Of a stretch of DNA of 64,000 nucleotides, positions 21,905 to 33,856 are shown piece by piece; position 1 is the stretch's first letter; each line of letters opens with the position of its first letter. Location: assembly GCA_947568835.1 (NCBI GenBank), contig OX387610.1, positions 2,432,501 through 2,496,500 on the forward strand, given 5' to 3'. The notes beneath the pieces were generated by a model, which was not told the origin of the DNA, searched no databases, and saw only the letters and a list, made by a program, of their open reading frames with translations. The position numbers and the translations under genes were made by a program. The stretch comes from Protonemura montana (Eukaryota; Arthropoda; Insecta; Plecoptera; Nemouridae).

Positions 21905-23805
21905 TGACCTGGTAGGGAGCCAACGATGAACTCGTCCTAAATGACTTGACAATTGATAAAGATTGTCATGATTTCTTTTGAGGATAAGCTTGTACATGTA
22001 ATAAATTCAAATTCTTGTCTGATCTCAAACAAGGCAAGCATTTTTCTCATGAAACTCCATTTCCTTGATTTTCCTCGACTTTATTCGCAAGCCCAGCGTC
22101 GGAAAATCGCTTACCGGTAACCAGGCATTCGACGACTGCGATAAAAAAAAAGCTAACGCCGAAAAACCCCGGCGATGAACTCGCGTCGGTCGCCCTATCA
22201 ATTTCCCCGTTCGAGTCCCGCACGCGGCCTTTTTAACAAAGACATTTTCCCCGGCGCCAGATATGAGAAGCAAACTTTGTCTTAGCTCAACACGGCGCCT
22301 CGAGTGCGAGTGAGAGGGCACGTTGGGCGTTTACCTCAAGTGCGACGGAGAGGGGTTGTGTTTGAGGGTGAATCGGGTTGATCTTATGACTTATACGTCT
22401 CGAGCATTAGATCGGGGCGTGTGAGTATGGGGTGTCTATGCGCTCAAGGAGGCTTTGAGGGGTGAAAAGAGGTAAACTGTCAATCGAGTCTGCGAGGCAC
22501 TTGAAGACTCCGATGACTCGATCAGCGCGTGGAATCGATCTTGCCGCCTACCGCGAATCGATCTTCGAGACGTTTCACTTTAAACGCCGGGCGGGATTTT
22601 CGTGTGTGCGTTTTTCTTTATTTTCCTTCGCGTGACGCCGCTTATTCCGTTCCGCGTCGCGAGGTAAATGAAACTGATCGCCGTGCGTACGAAGTTTGTT
22701 TTATGGCTTTGGGAATGCGTCGTGATTGCGCTGATCGCCGCCAGGGGCGATCACGTGCGTGTCGCGTCACTTTCTCTTTTGCTAACGACGCACACGAGTC
22801 ATCTGTTTACTTATTTAAAGGAAAGGCGCGGGAAGGCGTTGCTTCAAGTTGATTGTGTTCACTGAACTGTCAGTCAATTGTTACCCGAGTGCGTGACCGA
22901 CAGAGTTATTGTTTTGATGTCATTTTTCTTGCGGCTATCAAATCAAATCGGTTCGCTTTTGTGGTAAACTTTGACAGCTGGACAAGCGTCGTGTTGGCCG
23001 TGTCGCGTTGAAAGATGAGCGCTTAGCGGGATATTACTGGCCGTTTCTTGCAATGTACGAATTTTAGAACAGTTGAAGAAATCAGTGCTTGATGGATCAA
23101 TCTAGAAATGACCGCTTTGATGTTTAAAGAAGTAGATTGCTAATATTTCTTAAGTCGTTCATGTTCAGGACAAAAAAAAATAAGTATGGAGATTATTTCT
23201 TAAAATGCGTCTAATTTAAGTTGAAAGATTTGCAAAATCTGATTAAAAACTATTTTCTTTCGGACGTGAAAGAGAAAGAAAGCAATGAGAACCAACGAAA
23301 TTACAAAAAAAAATTACCCTTTTGACTTTGAAGAGTAAATTGTACACTTTTCTTTGCTCGCCACGTTCAACCGGAAACCGAGTAAATGACCGGAAACCGA
23401 GAGATGCTGACGTCACGATTTAGCCGTCGCTTGTTTCACAATTTTCCTCCAAGTAAATTAGGTCAAATATAAAAAAAAAAACGCACGTGAAATTTCAACT
23501 TGAATAATAACCTTCTTAAGTATATAATCTCGCGGATAAAAGCGTTAATAAATTCGAGCGGAAAGTTCAATACGATGAATAATATGTGAGCGCGGTCTTA
23601 TATGATAAACATGTCCCAAGCACTCGCGGCGCGTTGCCCTCGGCGCGGTAATCCGCATTAGCGGGCGAACATTACCAAGCAAAGGATGATCGATGGTGAG
23701 AAGGAACGTGGAAAGAAACCCATTAACCTGGCGCGTCTTAAAGAACATAATCTTAGAAGCCGGCAACTCGAGTCATAGCTCAAGCGATTCCATTTCGGAA
23801 AACGA
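21905..23805. other. Unique spacer with a CpG-rich portion
   Basis: 22.07-22.87 kb is CpG-rich and repeat-free. A 107-codon frame (22529-22852) overlaps a 65-codon frame in another phase; neither shows a known domain. GCGAGGTAAATG at about 22659 looks like a splice donor, but there is no independent support for an exon. The rest is AT-rich. Confidence 0.35.
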
Positions 23806-24956
23806 TTTCTGCCAGCCGAGTGGTAGCCCTGCACTGTGATTTCTGCCAGCCGAGTGGTAGCCCTGCACTGTGATTTCTGCCAGCCGAGTGGTAGCCCTGC
23901 ACTGTGATTTCTGCCAGCCGAGTGGTAGCCCTGCACTGTGATTTCTGCCAGCCGAGTGGTAGCCCTGCACTGTGATTTCTGCCAGCAGAGTGGTAGCCCT
24001 GCATAGTGATTTCTGCCAGCCGAGTGGTAGCCCTGCACAGTGATTTCTGCCAGCCGAGTGGTAGCCCTGCACTGTGATTTCTGCCAGCCGAGTGGTAGCC
24101 CTGCACTGTGATTTCTGTCAGACGAGTGGTAGCCCTGCACGGTGATTTCTGCCAGCCGAGTGGTAGCCCTGCACTGTGATTTCTGTCAGACGAGTGGTAG
24201 CCCTGCACGGTGATTTCTGCCAGCCGAGTGGTAGCCCTGCGCTGTGATTTCTGCCAGCCGAGTGGTAGCCCTGCACTGTGATTTCTGCCAGCCGAGTGGT
24301 AGCCCTGCACGGTGATTTCTGCCAGCCGAGTGGTAGCCCTGCACTGTGATTTCTGCCAGCCGAGTGGTAGCCCTGCACTGTGATTTCTGCCAGCCGAGTG
24401 GTAGCCCTGCATAGTGATTTCTGCCAGCCGAGTGGTAGCCCTGCACTGTGATTTCTGCCAGCCGAGTGGTAGCCCTGCACGGTGATTTCTGCCAGCCGAG
24501 TGGTAGCCCTGCACTGTGATTTCTGCCAGCCGAGTGGTAGCCCTGCATAGTGATTTCTGCCAGCCGAGTGGTAGCCCTGCACTGTGATTTCTGCCAGACG
24601 AGTGGTAGCCCTGCACTGTGATTTCTGCCAGCCGAGTGGTAGCCCTGCACTGTGATTTCTGCCAGCCGAGTGGTAGCCCTGCACTGTGATTTCTGCCAGA
24701 AGAGTGTTAGCCCTGCACTGTGATTTCTGCCAGCCGAGTGGTAGCCCTGCATAGTGATTTCTGCCAGAAGAGTGGTAGCCCTGCACTGTGATTTCTGCCA
24801 GCCGAGTGGTAGCCCTGCACTGTGATTTCTGCCAGCCGAGTGGTAGCCCTGCATAGTGATTTCTGCCAGAAGAGTGGTAGCCCTGCACTGTGATTTCTGC
24901 CAGCCGAGTGGTAGCCCTGCATAGTGATTTCTGCCAGAAGAGTGGTAGCCCTGCAC
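23806..24956. repeat. 34 bp minisatellite, about 34 copies
   Basis: The unit is GATTTCTGCCAGCCGAG plus TGGTAGCCCTGCACTGT, period exactly 34, tightly contiguous. Variant positions are the CAC-T/G-GTG and CATAGTG junction, CCGAG versus AAGAG or ACGAG, and CCAG versus TCAG. The same variants recur at regular intervals (CATAGTG with AAGAG in the last third), indicating multi-unit duplication. Three units make 102 bp, giving minus-strand frames of up to 314 codons with a 34-residue period. These are phase artefacts. Confidence 0.95.
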
Positions 24957-25436
24957 GCGGCCTGAGATCTGAACCGCTTGGCGAAATAAGCTCGGAGATT
25001 AGATCTAGACTATATTTACATCGCAAAAGCGAAGTGGAAAAAAAAACCACTCTTGCGCCCAAGCGATCTGACAGAGTCGATAATATATTTATACTGGGTT
25101 GTATAGGAGGCGGTGGTTTATTTTTATATTTTAAAGGAAGCTTAGAATTAAATGTTTATTTATAACCGGTCTTGTGTCGGTATTTCTGTCGCAAAGAGGC
25201 CGTGGTGAGAAGCGGTTGAGAGACTGCTAGTTAAAATGGCCGACTTTTACAGCTGTTTATGATCGGTATTGTTATGGCTTGTCTGCTAAAAATTTGACAT
25301 CCGAGCAAATCTGTTTGCATGGCTGATATTCTGCGGGAAATTTGGGGAAACTCAGAAAAACGAAATTTTTGCTGTCGCCTTCGGTTTCCCAAGAGGTTAT
25401 AGGGTCGAGTAATTCGCAAAAAAGTACCTCGCGCTA
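24957..25436. other. Unique spacer
   Basis: No repeat family or supported gene seen. Confidence 0.4.
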
Positions 25437-25492
25437 ATAGACCAGTGCCACAGGGCCCGTTGTCACAACAGCACGTCGTTAAACACAATAAT
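25437..25492 (+). mobile_element. 5S-SINE tail fragment
   Basis: AGACCAGTGCCACAGGGCCC, TTGTCAC and CGTCGTTAAACACAATAAT match the last 55 bases of the 5S-SINE. The rest of the element is absent, as expected of strong 5' truncation. Confidence 0.75.
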
Positions 25493-26004
25493 TGAAGGCC
25501 TAATAGTTATATAATTGATGTAAATAGTGATAAAACAGTACTGCAAAGTGATGACTACAAGGTAGTTCAATGTCCCAGCCGAAGTACCGACCCTTTTCAT
25601 TAAGCGATTCATGTTTTCTGAAGTTACAGGTGTTTGCAGACAAGCAATTTAAAACAATGGCTGCTCGCTTTACCGACCGATGCATGCAACACCTCAATGA
25701 AGTAGTCTCGAGTCCGGCGGTCGAAGGTACTCGTTCAAATGACCAGCACAAAACACGGTGGCCGAGAACACATTTTTCACCTGTCAAAGCCGGCAAGCTA
25801 ACAATGCCAGGTTTGCATTGTAATGTGAGTAATACACGGGTATTAATCGGCCGGTCCGGCTAATGTGACAGCTGCCTTGTGGACGAGCCACGTGTCCAGT
25901 GGCGGCGCGCGGAGCCAAACAGTGGAGAGGCACACGAAAACAAAACTCTTGTTTGATGTTGAAGTCGATCGCACTCTCTGTTGATGTATTTATTTGCTTG
26001 TAAT
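25493..26004. other. Unique spacer
   Basis: Overlapping frames at 25500-25796 (minus) and 25570-25863 (plus) show no recognisable domain. Confidence 0.4.
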
Positions 26005-27197
26005 CCTGCCAGCTGATCTCAAATAACCTGGATAGACCATAGGATCCAGTCAGCTGATCTCAAATAACCTGGATAGAGCATAGGATCCAGTCAGCTGATC
26101 TCAAATAACCTGGATAGAGCATAGGATCCAGCCAGCTGATCTCAAATAACCTGGATAGAGCATAGGATCCAGCCAGCTGATCACAAATAACCTGGATAGG
26201 GCATAGGATCCAGCCAGCTGATCTCAAATTACCTGGATAGAGCATAGGATCCAGCCAGCTGATCTCAAATAACCTGGATAGGGCATAGGATCCAGCCAGC
26301 TGATCTCAAATTACCTGGATAGAGCATAGGATCCAGCCAGCTGATCTCAAATAACATGGATAGAGCATAGGATCCAGCCAGCTGATCTCAAATAACCTGG
26401 ATAGAGCATAGGATCCAGCCAGCTGATCTCAAATAACCTGGATAGGGCATAGGATCCAGCCAGCTGATCTCAAATAACTTGGATAGAGCATAGGATCCAG
26501 CCAGCTGATCTCAAATAACCTGGATAGAGCATAGGATCCAGCCAGCTGATCTCAAATAACCTGGATAGAGCATAGGATCTAGCCAGCTGATCTCAAATAA
26601 CCTGGATAGAACATAGGATCCAGCCAGCTGATCTCAAATAACCTGGATAGAGCATAGGATCTAGCCAGCTGATCTCAAATAACCTGGATAGAGCATAGGA
26701 TCCAGCCAGCTGATCTCAAATAACCTGGATAGAGCATAGGATCTAGCCAGCTGATCTCAAATAACCTGGATAGAGCATATGATCCTGCCAGCTGATCTCA
26801 AATAACTTGGATAGACCATAGGATCCAGCCAGCTGATCTCAAATAACCTGGATAGACTATAGCATCCAGCCAGCTGATCTCAAATAACCTGGATAGAGAA
26901 TAGAACCCAGCCAGCTGATTACAATTGAAGTCAGTCAATTCATTGTTGGCATCCGGTAGGACTCCCTAAATCCGAGGTGTCCCTATGATTTCAATGCCTT
27001 ATAGAGTTTTTAAAACATATTTTCAACCAATACTGACCGCTAGAGTGGTAAAAACTACGAAAATCTAAAATTAAACAGATAAAAACACTTAAAATAGCAC
27101 GGAATTCTAAGAGAACTTAAAATCAAGGACTTTCCAGATGGCGGTCTTGGTTTCAACGTCGCTTTACGGCAAGTTCTATCCAGGTTATTTGAGATCA
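26005..27197 (+). mobile_element. T41 element, copy C, apparently complete, about 22 units
   Basis: The 41 bp array (26005-26925) is followed by the internal segment (ATTGAAGTCAGTCAATTC, CATTGTTGGCATCCGGTAGG, CTAAATCCGAGGTGTCCC, GGTAAAAACTACGAAAATC, CCAGATGGCGGTCTTGG). The element closes at 27176-27197 with CTATCCAGGTTATTTGAGAT, the inverted complement of the array start. No coding capacity. Confidence 0.85.
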
Positions 27198-28034
27198 TTT
27201 GGTCAGTCCTCCCGCACACCTTGACGAAACCCCATGTCCATTGGATACCCGAAATCGGGGTCGTGCCCAACGCAGCGCCACTGGTCTTCTATGACGACAC
27301 AATCCCCTCAAAACCTGCTCCTGTTTCGGCAAGGCACGATCCGCCACTGGTTACCGGTTACTTACATTGAGTCGTCCCGGGCACTCGAGCGAAAGTTTCG
27401 GACTTTTTGAGTCGGGGATGAGGTGGATGCGAGATCATTTGTCATGCTCTTGGACGTGAAGGGCGGTCAGTGTGGCGGAGGGAGCCTAGGGGGGGGGGGG
27501 GGGCGTTTTGAGGCCTGTCGGACGTGGACAGATGAGACGGGCTAAATGAGGATCTTTAACAGACGGACTGTATTGTTTCTACGTGTCAAAGTTTACTGGG
27601 TCATCTGGTTCATTGCTAATGGGCTTCGTCTGGCAAACGCTCGAAAATACCGCGTTGAAATCTCATAGTTTATTTGATGTTCTGTTCGGGCAACATGGCG
27701 TTCTCAAAAGAATGTGCTTAACGTCGGCAAGTTGTTCGTTACAACACTTTGCTAACGGGCTGGTTCCGCTTAAAATGTTTTCTTTGATGATTTCACGGAG
27801 GGGGAGATGTTATTTTTGTAATAAAAGTTCACTCGCATGATTTTGAACAACTGACAAACTGTGCATTGATGATCGTCACACGTCATGAGTTTGGATTTGA
27901 TTTCTTGCCAAAGAGCGGATAAACAAAGATGCATGGAAGAGGTTGCTAAGATACGATGCTACCAGTGGCGGAACTGGGTTTATCAGGGGTCTGGATTGAT
28001 GGTCATAGACCGCAATGTTAGCTCGGGTTTTACC
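27198..28034. other. Unique spacer
   Basis: A run of 16 G lies at 27489-27504. An 85-codon frame (27583-27840) has no recognisable domain. Confidence 0.4.
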
Positions 28035-28784
28035 AAAATGTTCAACTATAAGTTGGAATTATAGCTCACAGAAATATCTGAATTTCACTGCATGTGATTG
28101 GAAGTCGTCATGGCAACAGTTTCAACAAAATGTGCAACTACAAGTTGGATCTCTAGCTCACAGAAACATCTGAATTTCACTGCATGTGATTGGAAGTCGT
28201 CATGGCAACAGTTTCAACAAAATGTGCAACTACAAGTTGGATCTCTAGCTCACAGAAACATCTGAATTTCACTGCATGTGATTGGAAGTCGTCATGGCAA
28301 CAGTTTCAACAAAATGTTGAACTATAAGTTGGATCTCTAGCTCACAGAAACATCTGAATTTCACTGCATGTGATTGGAAGTCGTCATGGCAACAGTTTCA
28401 ACAAAATGTTGAACTATAAGTTGGATCTCTAGCTCACAGAAACATCTGAATTTCACTGCATGTGATTGGAAGTCGTCATGGCAACAGTTTCAACAAAATG
28501 TTGAACTATAAGTTGGATCTCTAGCTCACAGAAACATCTGAATTTCACTGCATGTGATTGGAAGTCGTCATGGCAACAGTTTCAACAAAATGTTCAACTA
28601 TAAGTTGGATCTCTAGCTCACAGAAACATCTGAATTTCACTGCATGTGATTGGAAGTCGTCATGACAACAGTTTCAACAAAATTTTCAACTATAAGTTGG
28701 ATCTCTAGCTCACAGAAACATCTGAATTTCCCTGCATGTGATTAGAAGTCGTCATGACAATAGTTTCAACCAACACTTCAACTA
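28035..28784. repeat. 92 bp minisatellite, about 8 copies
   Basis: The unit contains CAACTATAAGTTGGATCTCT, AGCTCACAGAAACATCTG, AATTTCACTGCATGTGATTG, GAAGTCGTCATGGCAACAG and TTTCAACAAAATGTT. CATGTG recurs at 28091, 28183 and 28275. The outer units are more diverged than the inner ones. The unit has stops in all frames. Confidence 0.95.
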
Positions 28785-29027
28785 GGAGGCGAGATTTTGT
28801 TAAAATTGGACTTTTGAATTTTTGTTGAAACTATTTTTAAAATAAATAATTTATATCGTGTTAGAAGTTAATCCAAAACTATCTTCATACTTGACTCTTC
28901 TAAAAGCTTTAGTACAAAAGGAAATGGTGGAAATCAGACGCGATTATCTGTATTTTTTTACTCAAAAAACGACCGATATGACCTCTGTCAGAAAATTAGT
29001 TGAATAGGTTGGCTAAAAAGTTCTACC

Positions 29028-29115
29028 GCTAGCGCCATCGTGTGGTACCTTCCACCAACACGGTTTGCCGGCTCGTTTGCTCAGCAGAAAGTTTAGCTTG
29101 ACCACTGTGACTCTT
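29028..29115 (-). mobile_element. T60 fragment: left TIR plus a single 60 bp unit
   Basis: On the minus strand: AAGAGTCACAGTGGTCAAGC, TAAACTTTCTGCTGAGC, AAACGAGCCGGCAAACCGTG and ACACGATGGCGCTAGCGG. This shows the unit in an unamplified state, attached to the terminal repeat. The inner part of the unit differs from the arrays. Confidence 0.7.
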
Positions 29116-29875
29116 GACTTCTCCTGTGCACCCAACGACGGACACGGTCAGACCTAAGATAAGCAACTCAGCCAAAGTTTGGGGTCTTAAAGCTGCTTAG
29201 TTCGGCCAAGAGATGAAAATAAGGACCGAAGAGATAAAAGCAGCTTTTCAAAGAAGCGCATGCGGGTTTTTTTTTTTTTTTGGTTCGCTGTGAAAATAAT
29301 CTGCCTTGTATTTTGCTGTGTAAAAGGGTGGTCGGACAAATTTGATTTGCCTGGCCGTGTCAGTGAATGATCAAAGAGTGTCTGCAGGTTCTTCTCTGCG
29401 TTGGTCCATCGTATCTCTGTGTGTACAGACTCCGCACGGGATTGATTTTTTTTGTGCGGCACCACAAAGGGGACAGGTGCATTAGTACCTTGATGCAGTA
29501 CAGTTTTTTTGTTGGTTTGTGCAGACCACACGTGATGGGTAACTCTGCTGATGTATTTAATGATTTTAGGTGATATTTTGTCATGAAAAAAGGTGGCAGC
29601 GAATTCCCAACAGGATTGAAAAGTTAATATAATTAATTATTATAATTTGTGGCGAGTGTGGGCAAAAATAAACAGATATTTGTAACGCTTAGTACATATT
29701 ATAAAAGCTAATCTTTCAAAAATAATATTTTTAAAATATGAAAACTGTAATGCTTTTTTCCTTTTTCAATTTTTATGGTTACAATAATTAACCTTCAAAT
29801 AAGCCAAATTGAGCCCCAAAACAGCACGAGGTGACATGCAGATTTCCTTTCAGTAAATACCATTTTTTTTTTTGT
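29116..29875. other. AT-rich unique spacer
   Basis: Poly(T) of about 15 near 29268. Frames at 29187-29584 have no recognisable domain. Confidence 0.4.
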
Positions 29876-30160
29876 GAAATCTTATTTAAATTGCAAAAGC
29901 TTGCAATGAGCAGAGTATTTTATTATTATGGACACTAATAACTTCTCAAAAATTGATGCCCAAACGGGGACTCGAACCCTGATATCCACATTCGCAATTG
30001 AGTTAGGAAATCAATCCAATTTTGTCATTTGGTTAGAGCAACACCCGCCAACTGTGGATATCGGGGTTCATGTCCCCGTTTGGGCATCAATTTTTAAAAG
30101 GTTATCAGTGTTACTAAAAATAAAATCCAATAATGATTCTTTTTATTTAAATTTCAAATG
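29876..30160. mobile_element. tRNA-SINE, inverted (head-to-head) pair
   Basis: The left arm (29931-29990) reads TTGATGCCCAAACGGGGACT, CGAACCCTGATATCCACA. The right arm (30053-30112) is its reverse complement: TGTGGATATCGGGGTTCATG, TCCCCGTTTGGGCATCAA. The spacer is 62 bases and includes the D-arm side of the right copy (TTGGTTAGAGCAACACCCGC). Family tail sequences (TTGCAAAAGCTTGCAATGAG on the left; diverged on the right) lie outside both arms. Confidence 0.75.
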
Positions 30161-30718
30161 CTAAAAAGTAGTCTGATTGGAAACGGCGAGTTGGGAGTCC
30201 TAACAATATCTTTGCGCAAATGGTAGTCCATCTCAACAAACCTTTTCAACGCCCCGGGCAAAAACAAGCAAATCTCCTTTCAACACTCTCTACAAACGCT
30301 TCCTTTCGTGCCTCTAATAATCCTGGCTCCTGCACGCCAGACATAACTTCCGGTTTGCCCCCCCCCCCCCCCCCCCCCCCCACCGGCCTCTTCCCCCTCG
30401 CGGCATGGCTTGCGAAACACAAGCGCGAAGTTAATAAAGTAGGTAAATAGCAAAGCACCAGAATCCTGCATAGCAACTTCATTACCACAAGACCGGGGTT
30501 CAAGTCTCCGTGGCGGGAACTGAACGGTCAGACGAATATCACAACTGAACTCAATTCGGGAATCGATCTTCTAGCACAGCGATTGCTTTCCAAGTAAACG
30601 TTTCTTATTGATTTTCTATTTTGAAATCACAGGATGCATAATTTCGTAGATCTCGTTCGGTTTGAAACAATTTTTATTTTTGTATTCAACTTTTTCACTT
30701 AGGCGTGTCGACAACAAT
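30161..30718. other. Unique spacer with 24-base poly(C)
   Basis: C run at 30358-30381. GACCGGGGTTCAAGTCTCC at about 30491 resembles a B box, with no cloverleaf around it. Confidence 0.4.
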
Positions 30719-30935
30719 CGTCTTTGTGAGATCACCGAAGTTAATCAACACTGCGCTGAGTCAGGTATTGGATGGGTGACCATCATACACATGACCAGTT
30801 CTGTTCGGGAGAGAGGCTGGAGGGATGAAAGTTAGTACAGCAACTTCACTCGCCTTGCTAATCAACCTCTCGACAGCATGGATTTGTGGAGGAATCCTGT
30901 TGTTCGCGTTGTACCGTCCTTGGGAAGGGACATGA
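30719..30935 (+). mobile_element. 5S-SINE with a single 5S unit, 3' end missing
   Basis: The head fragment (GTGAGATCACCGAAGTTAAT, CAACACTGCGCTGAGTCAGG) is followed by one core, one linker (GGGAGAGAGGCTGGAGGG) and the start of the body (GTTAGTACAGCAAC at 30831). It breaks off after CCGTCCTTGGGAAGGGACAT at about 30933. It is one of two copies with only one 5S core. Confidence 0.8.
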
Positions 30936-31463
30936 TAGCCAGCAAAATGTAATTGATGGTAAAAATGGCGTTGTAGTTTAATACTTGAAGAAATGCTTCT
31001 AATTAGATGTCGGCCTCTGCGTACGGTTGGTGACGTTAAACCCATGTCATCGTCCCCCCCCCTGCCCCCTGCCACACCCCTGTCCCACCTAACCCTCCCT
31101 GCGGAGCAGTATGATAAATAGCCCTGGTCCGGGAGACACCCGACAGACCTGCGAGCCGCGCGGCGGGAAATTAGCCCTTTGCTCGGCGGGAAAACACAAG
31201 GAAAACTCGCCGGAAAACTCGTGAAGTACTCGCGGCGACGGGTGATATATTGCAGAGCTAAACGAAGACCTCGTGCAGGTGGTTCTACCTTGTACTCTAG
31301 CAGAGAGGCCAGGCGGGGTGAACGCTAAATGGAAAATGTAATTTGGCTGGATTTGCTTCTTTTTTTTCTTCTTGTAATGACAATCGTTTGCAAGACTGGA
31401 GGCAATTGTAGTTTAGTTTGTACATTTCTGAGCACAACTTTGCCGTTCTTTTCAATGAAAAGC

Positions 31464-31508
<45 letters not shown>

Positions 31509-32261
31509 ACGCTCTTTGTGATATTTTGCAGCGACTGCAAAAAGAAATGAAACAAATTTGAATAGGGATTCGTACGTTATCACGTGACGACAAATAAACG
31601 TCTGTAATTGGCTGGGTAACTTTTCAGGGAGAAATGAAAGCGAATGAAATGAAATGTATTTTCAATGTTACAGTGAAATTGTGTCTCGATTGTGTGTTGT
31701 GCACAGTTAATTACGATGACCGCATGCACACAGATCGCGGTCGGTACGTTATTTATCGACACGTACGAACGGTGTTGGGATTTATGATCGCCTATATCGA
31801 GTAAACATATCGCCGGGGTGCACACACCTCAAATTACTAAAATATTCAACTCCACTCCCCATTCCTACGTTCCCTTCCCGCTGCACCCTGGCTCCAAAAA
31901 CTACCCACCGCCGCCCTCGTGTTCACGTTCCTACCGATGAGAATGTCGGAATATGGTGGGCTGTGGACGGATGTTGTGCTGCCTCGATTTACAAGCAATT
32001 TAATGAATTTAACATTTTTAGCAGTTTTTCTCCATTTTTTTTGAACAACTCAACTTACCCAAAAAACTTGCAACCACAATTCTTTAAACTATGAAACTTT
32101 CTTCGCAATTTTTAAAAAAATTACATTATCCTCATTCCATTCTTAAACACCTTTGTCTAGCAATCCAGCCATTTCATGGACATTCTTACCTTGCAATGAC
32201 ATTCTTGCCTTGCAATGATCCACTGGTTTTATTCCATTTAACTTCTATTTAAATGGAAAAT
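30936..32261. other. Unique spacer with long poly(T)
   Basis: A run of 39 T lies at 31465-31503 and a 9-base C run at 31054. The stretch at 31090-31250 is CpG-rich. No supported gene. Confidence 0.4.
31465..31503. repeat. Poly(T), 39 bases
   Basis: Uninterrupted homopolymer. It could be the A tail of a minus-strand retroposed sequence, but nothing recognisable lies on its 3' side. Confidence 0.9.
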
Positions 32262-32425
32262 ATACATTACCAATGATTGTTTTTAGACTCATGTCTACTT
32301 GATTTATCCTTAGCACTAGTTTTGACAAAAACTATTTCAACTGGGTTTTGAATGCTAAGTGAAGAACAACTGAATTTCCCAACGTTTCGTAACTTGTACC
32401 TGTTACTTTATCAAGGGTAAAAGCA
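32262..32425. repeat. Unclassified dispersed repeat, copy 1, with decayed hammerhead-like motif
   Basis: TGTTTTTAGACTCATGTCTA, CTTGATTTATCCTTAGCACT and GGGTTTTGAATGCTAAGTGA are shared, in the opposite orientation, with 61.88-61.99 kb. Downstream, CCCAACGTTTCGTAACTTG and TTACTTTATCAAGGG read on the minus strand as TTGATAAA, a 5 bp stem GTAAC/GTTAC, then GAAAC. This is the order of a hammerhead ribozyme core (CTGATGA, stem II, GAAA) with two core changes. Such motifs are known from Penelope-like elements. Assignment is tentative. Confidence 0.4.
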
Positions 32426-33142
32426 GTCCTGACAATTTTCCAATAACAAAAAAACTTCATAAAATTATAACAATTACCAAGTTCAAGCTTCCTAAATGCA
32501 TCTAAATAAAATAATCAGGGTCAATAACTTAAAAACTAATATATTGTGTATTTTCTGAAATAAAATTCCGAACACATTTGCGTTTTTAACTAACTAACTA
32601 ATTATGTGTATGGAAAAAACGCCAATTGTTAGTTATCAATAGTTTCTTAAAACACCTGCTTAAAAGTTCCAGGTTAAGAATTGCAAAAGGTAACCAATCA
32701 AAAATAAATATCAAAAAAAAAAACACTAAAAATGTTTAATACCAAAAACTATCTTTTAGTAACTTCTTAGTTCTCCCTTCGGGTTGTTCTCACCCAGATG
32801 GCTCTGTCCCGGGGATCACACCACTGTGCGTAAGATGCGTAGCACGCATGACACCAGCCAGAACAACCTTATTAATGAGAATGTGTACCCACGCACGTGC
32901 ACGCACCACATTACGCAATTTAGACTGTGAATTTAGTGCCATGGAAAGTATATATGGTAGAATATGTTGGGATGTGACGCATGGGGCTTGGTCATAGCAC
33001 ATGTATTATAGAGCTGGTAACGCGATATTATTACCCCTAATTAAACACATTATTATCTTGGTATTGTTGTCTATTACATGCTATGTGCTGGTTCAGCTAG
33101 TGGTGGCGCTAGCAGGCGAGGAATGCGAGGACAGTGGCGTAG
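32426..33142. other. AT-rich unique spacer
   Basis: No supported gene or further repeat. Confidence 0.4.
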
Positions 33143-33856
33143 GGTGCGGTACCGTCCTTCGGAAGGGATGTTAAGTTCGATTGGCTGATTTAATATGCAT
33201 GACCAGTTCTGTTCGGGTGAGAGGTTGGAGGGATGAAAGTTAAGCAACACTGCGCTGGGTCAGGTATTTGATGGGTGACCATCATACACGTGACCAGTTC
33301 TGTTCGGGAGAGAGGTTGGAGGGATGAAAGTTAAGCAACACTGCGCTGGGTCAGGTATTGGATGGGTGACCATCATAGACATGACCAGTTTTGTTCGGGA
33401 GAGAGGTTGGAGGGATGAAAGTTAAGCAACACTGCGCTGGGTCAGATATTGGATGGGTGACCATCATAGACATGACCAGTTTTGTTCGGGAGAGAGGTTG
33501 GAGGGATGAAAGTTAAGCAACACTGCGCTGGGTCAGGTATTGGATGGGTGTCCACCATACACATGACCAGTTCTGTTCAGGAGAGAGGTTGGAGGGATGA
33601 AAGTTAGTACAGCATCTTCACTCGCCTTGCTTATCAACCTCTCGACAGCATGGATTTGTGGAGGAATCCTGTTGTTCGCGTTGTACCGTCCTTCGGAAGG
33701 GACGTGAAGCCGGTGGTCCCCTTGGTCTTCGACAGGAGTAGGCTACGTGCCGGCACCGGGTTTCCCCTCCTTCCTTCTAGGCTAGGTTAGTTTCATCCAA
33801 ATCACCCACTCATTCACCGACGCCATTAGACCAGTGCCACATGACGTGTTGTTAAA
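33143..33856 (+). mobile_element. 5S-SINE, 4 units, preceded by a fragment of a second copy
   Basis: 33145-33177 is a body fragment (GGTACCGTCCTTCGGAAGGG, ATGTTAAG). From 33199 the linker starts, with cores near 33239, 33330, 33421 and 33512, the body at about 33603 and the 3' end GACCAGTGCCACATGACG, TGTTGTTAAA at 33856. Two neighbouring units share the ATCATAGACATGACCAGTTT variants, again showing local unit duplication. Confidence 0.83.

Noticed and set aside
22529-22852. 107-codon frame with a donor-like site as a first exon
   Set aside because: Overlapping open frames are expected in CpG-rich DNA; no domain, no acceptor and no downstream exon could be linked.
23806-24956. CRISPR-like array of 34 bp repeats
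   Set aside because: Repeats are directly contiguous without unique spacers, there are no cas genes, and the DNA is eukaryotic in character.
23658-25062. Minus-strand frames of 160-314 codons
   Set aside because: Phase-rotating translations of the 34 bp minisatellite (34-residue period in three overlapping frames at once).
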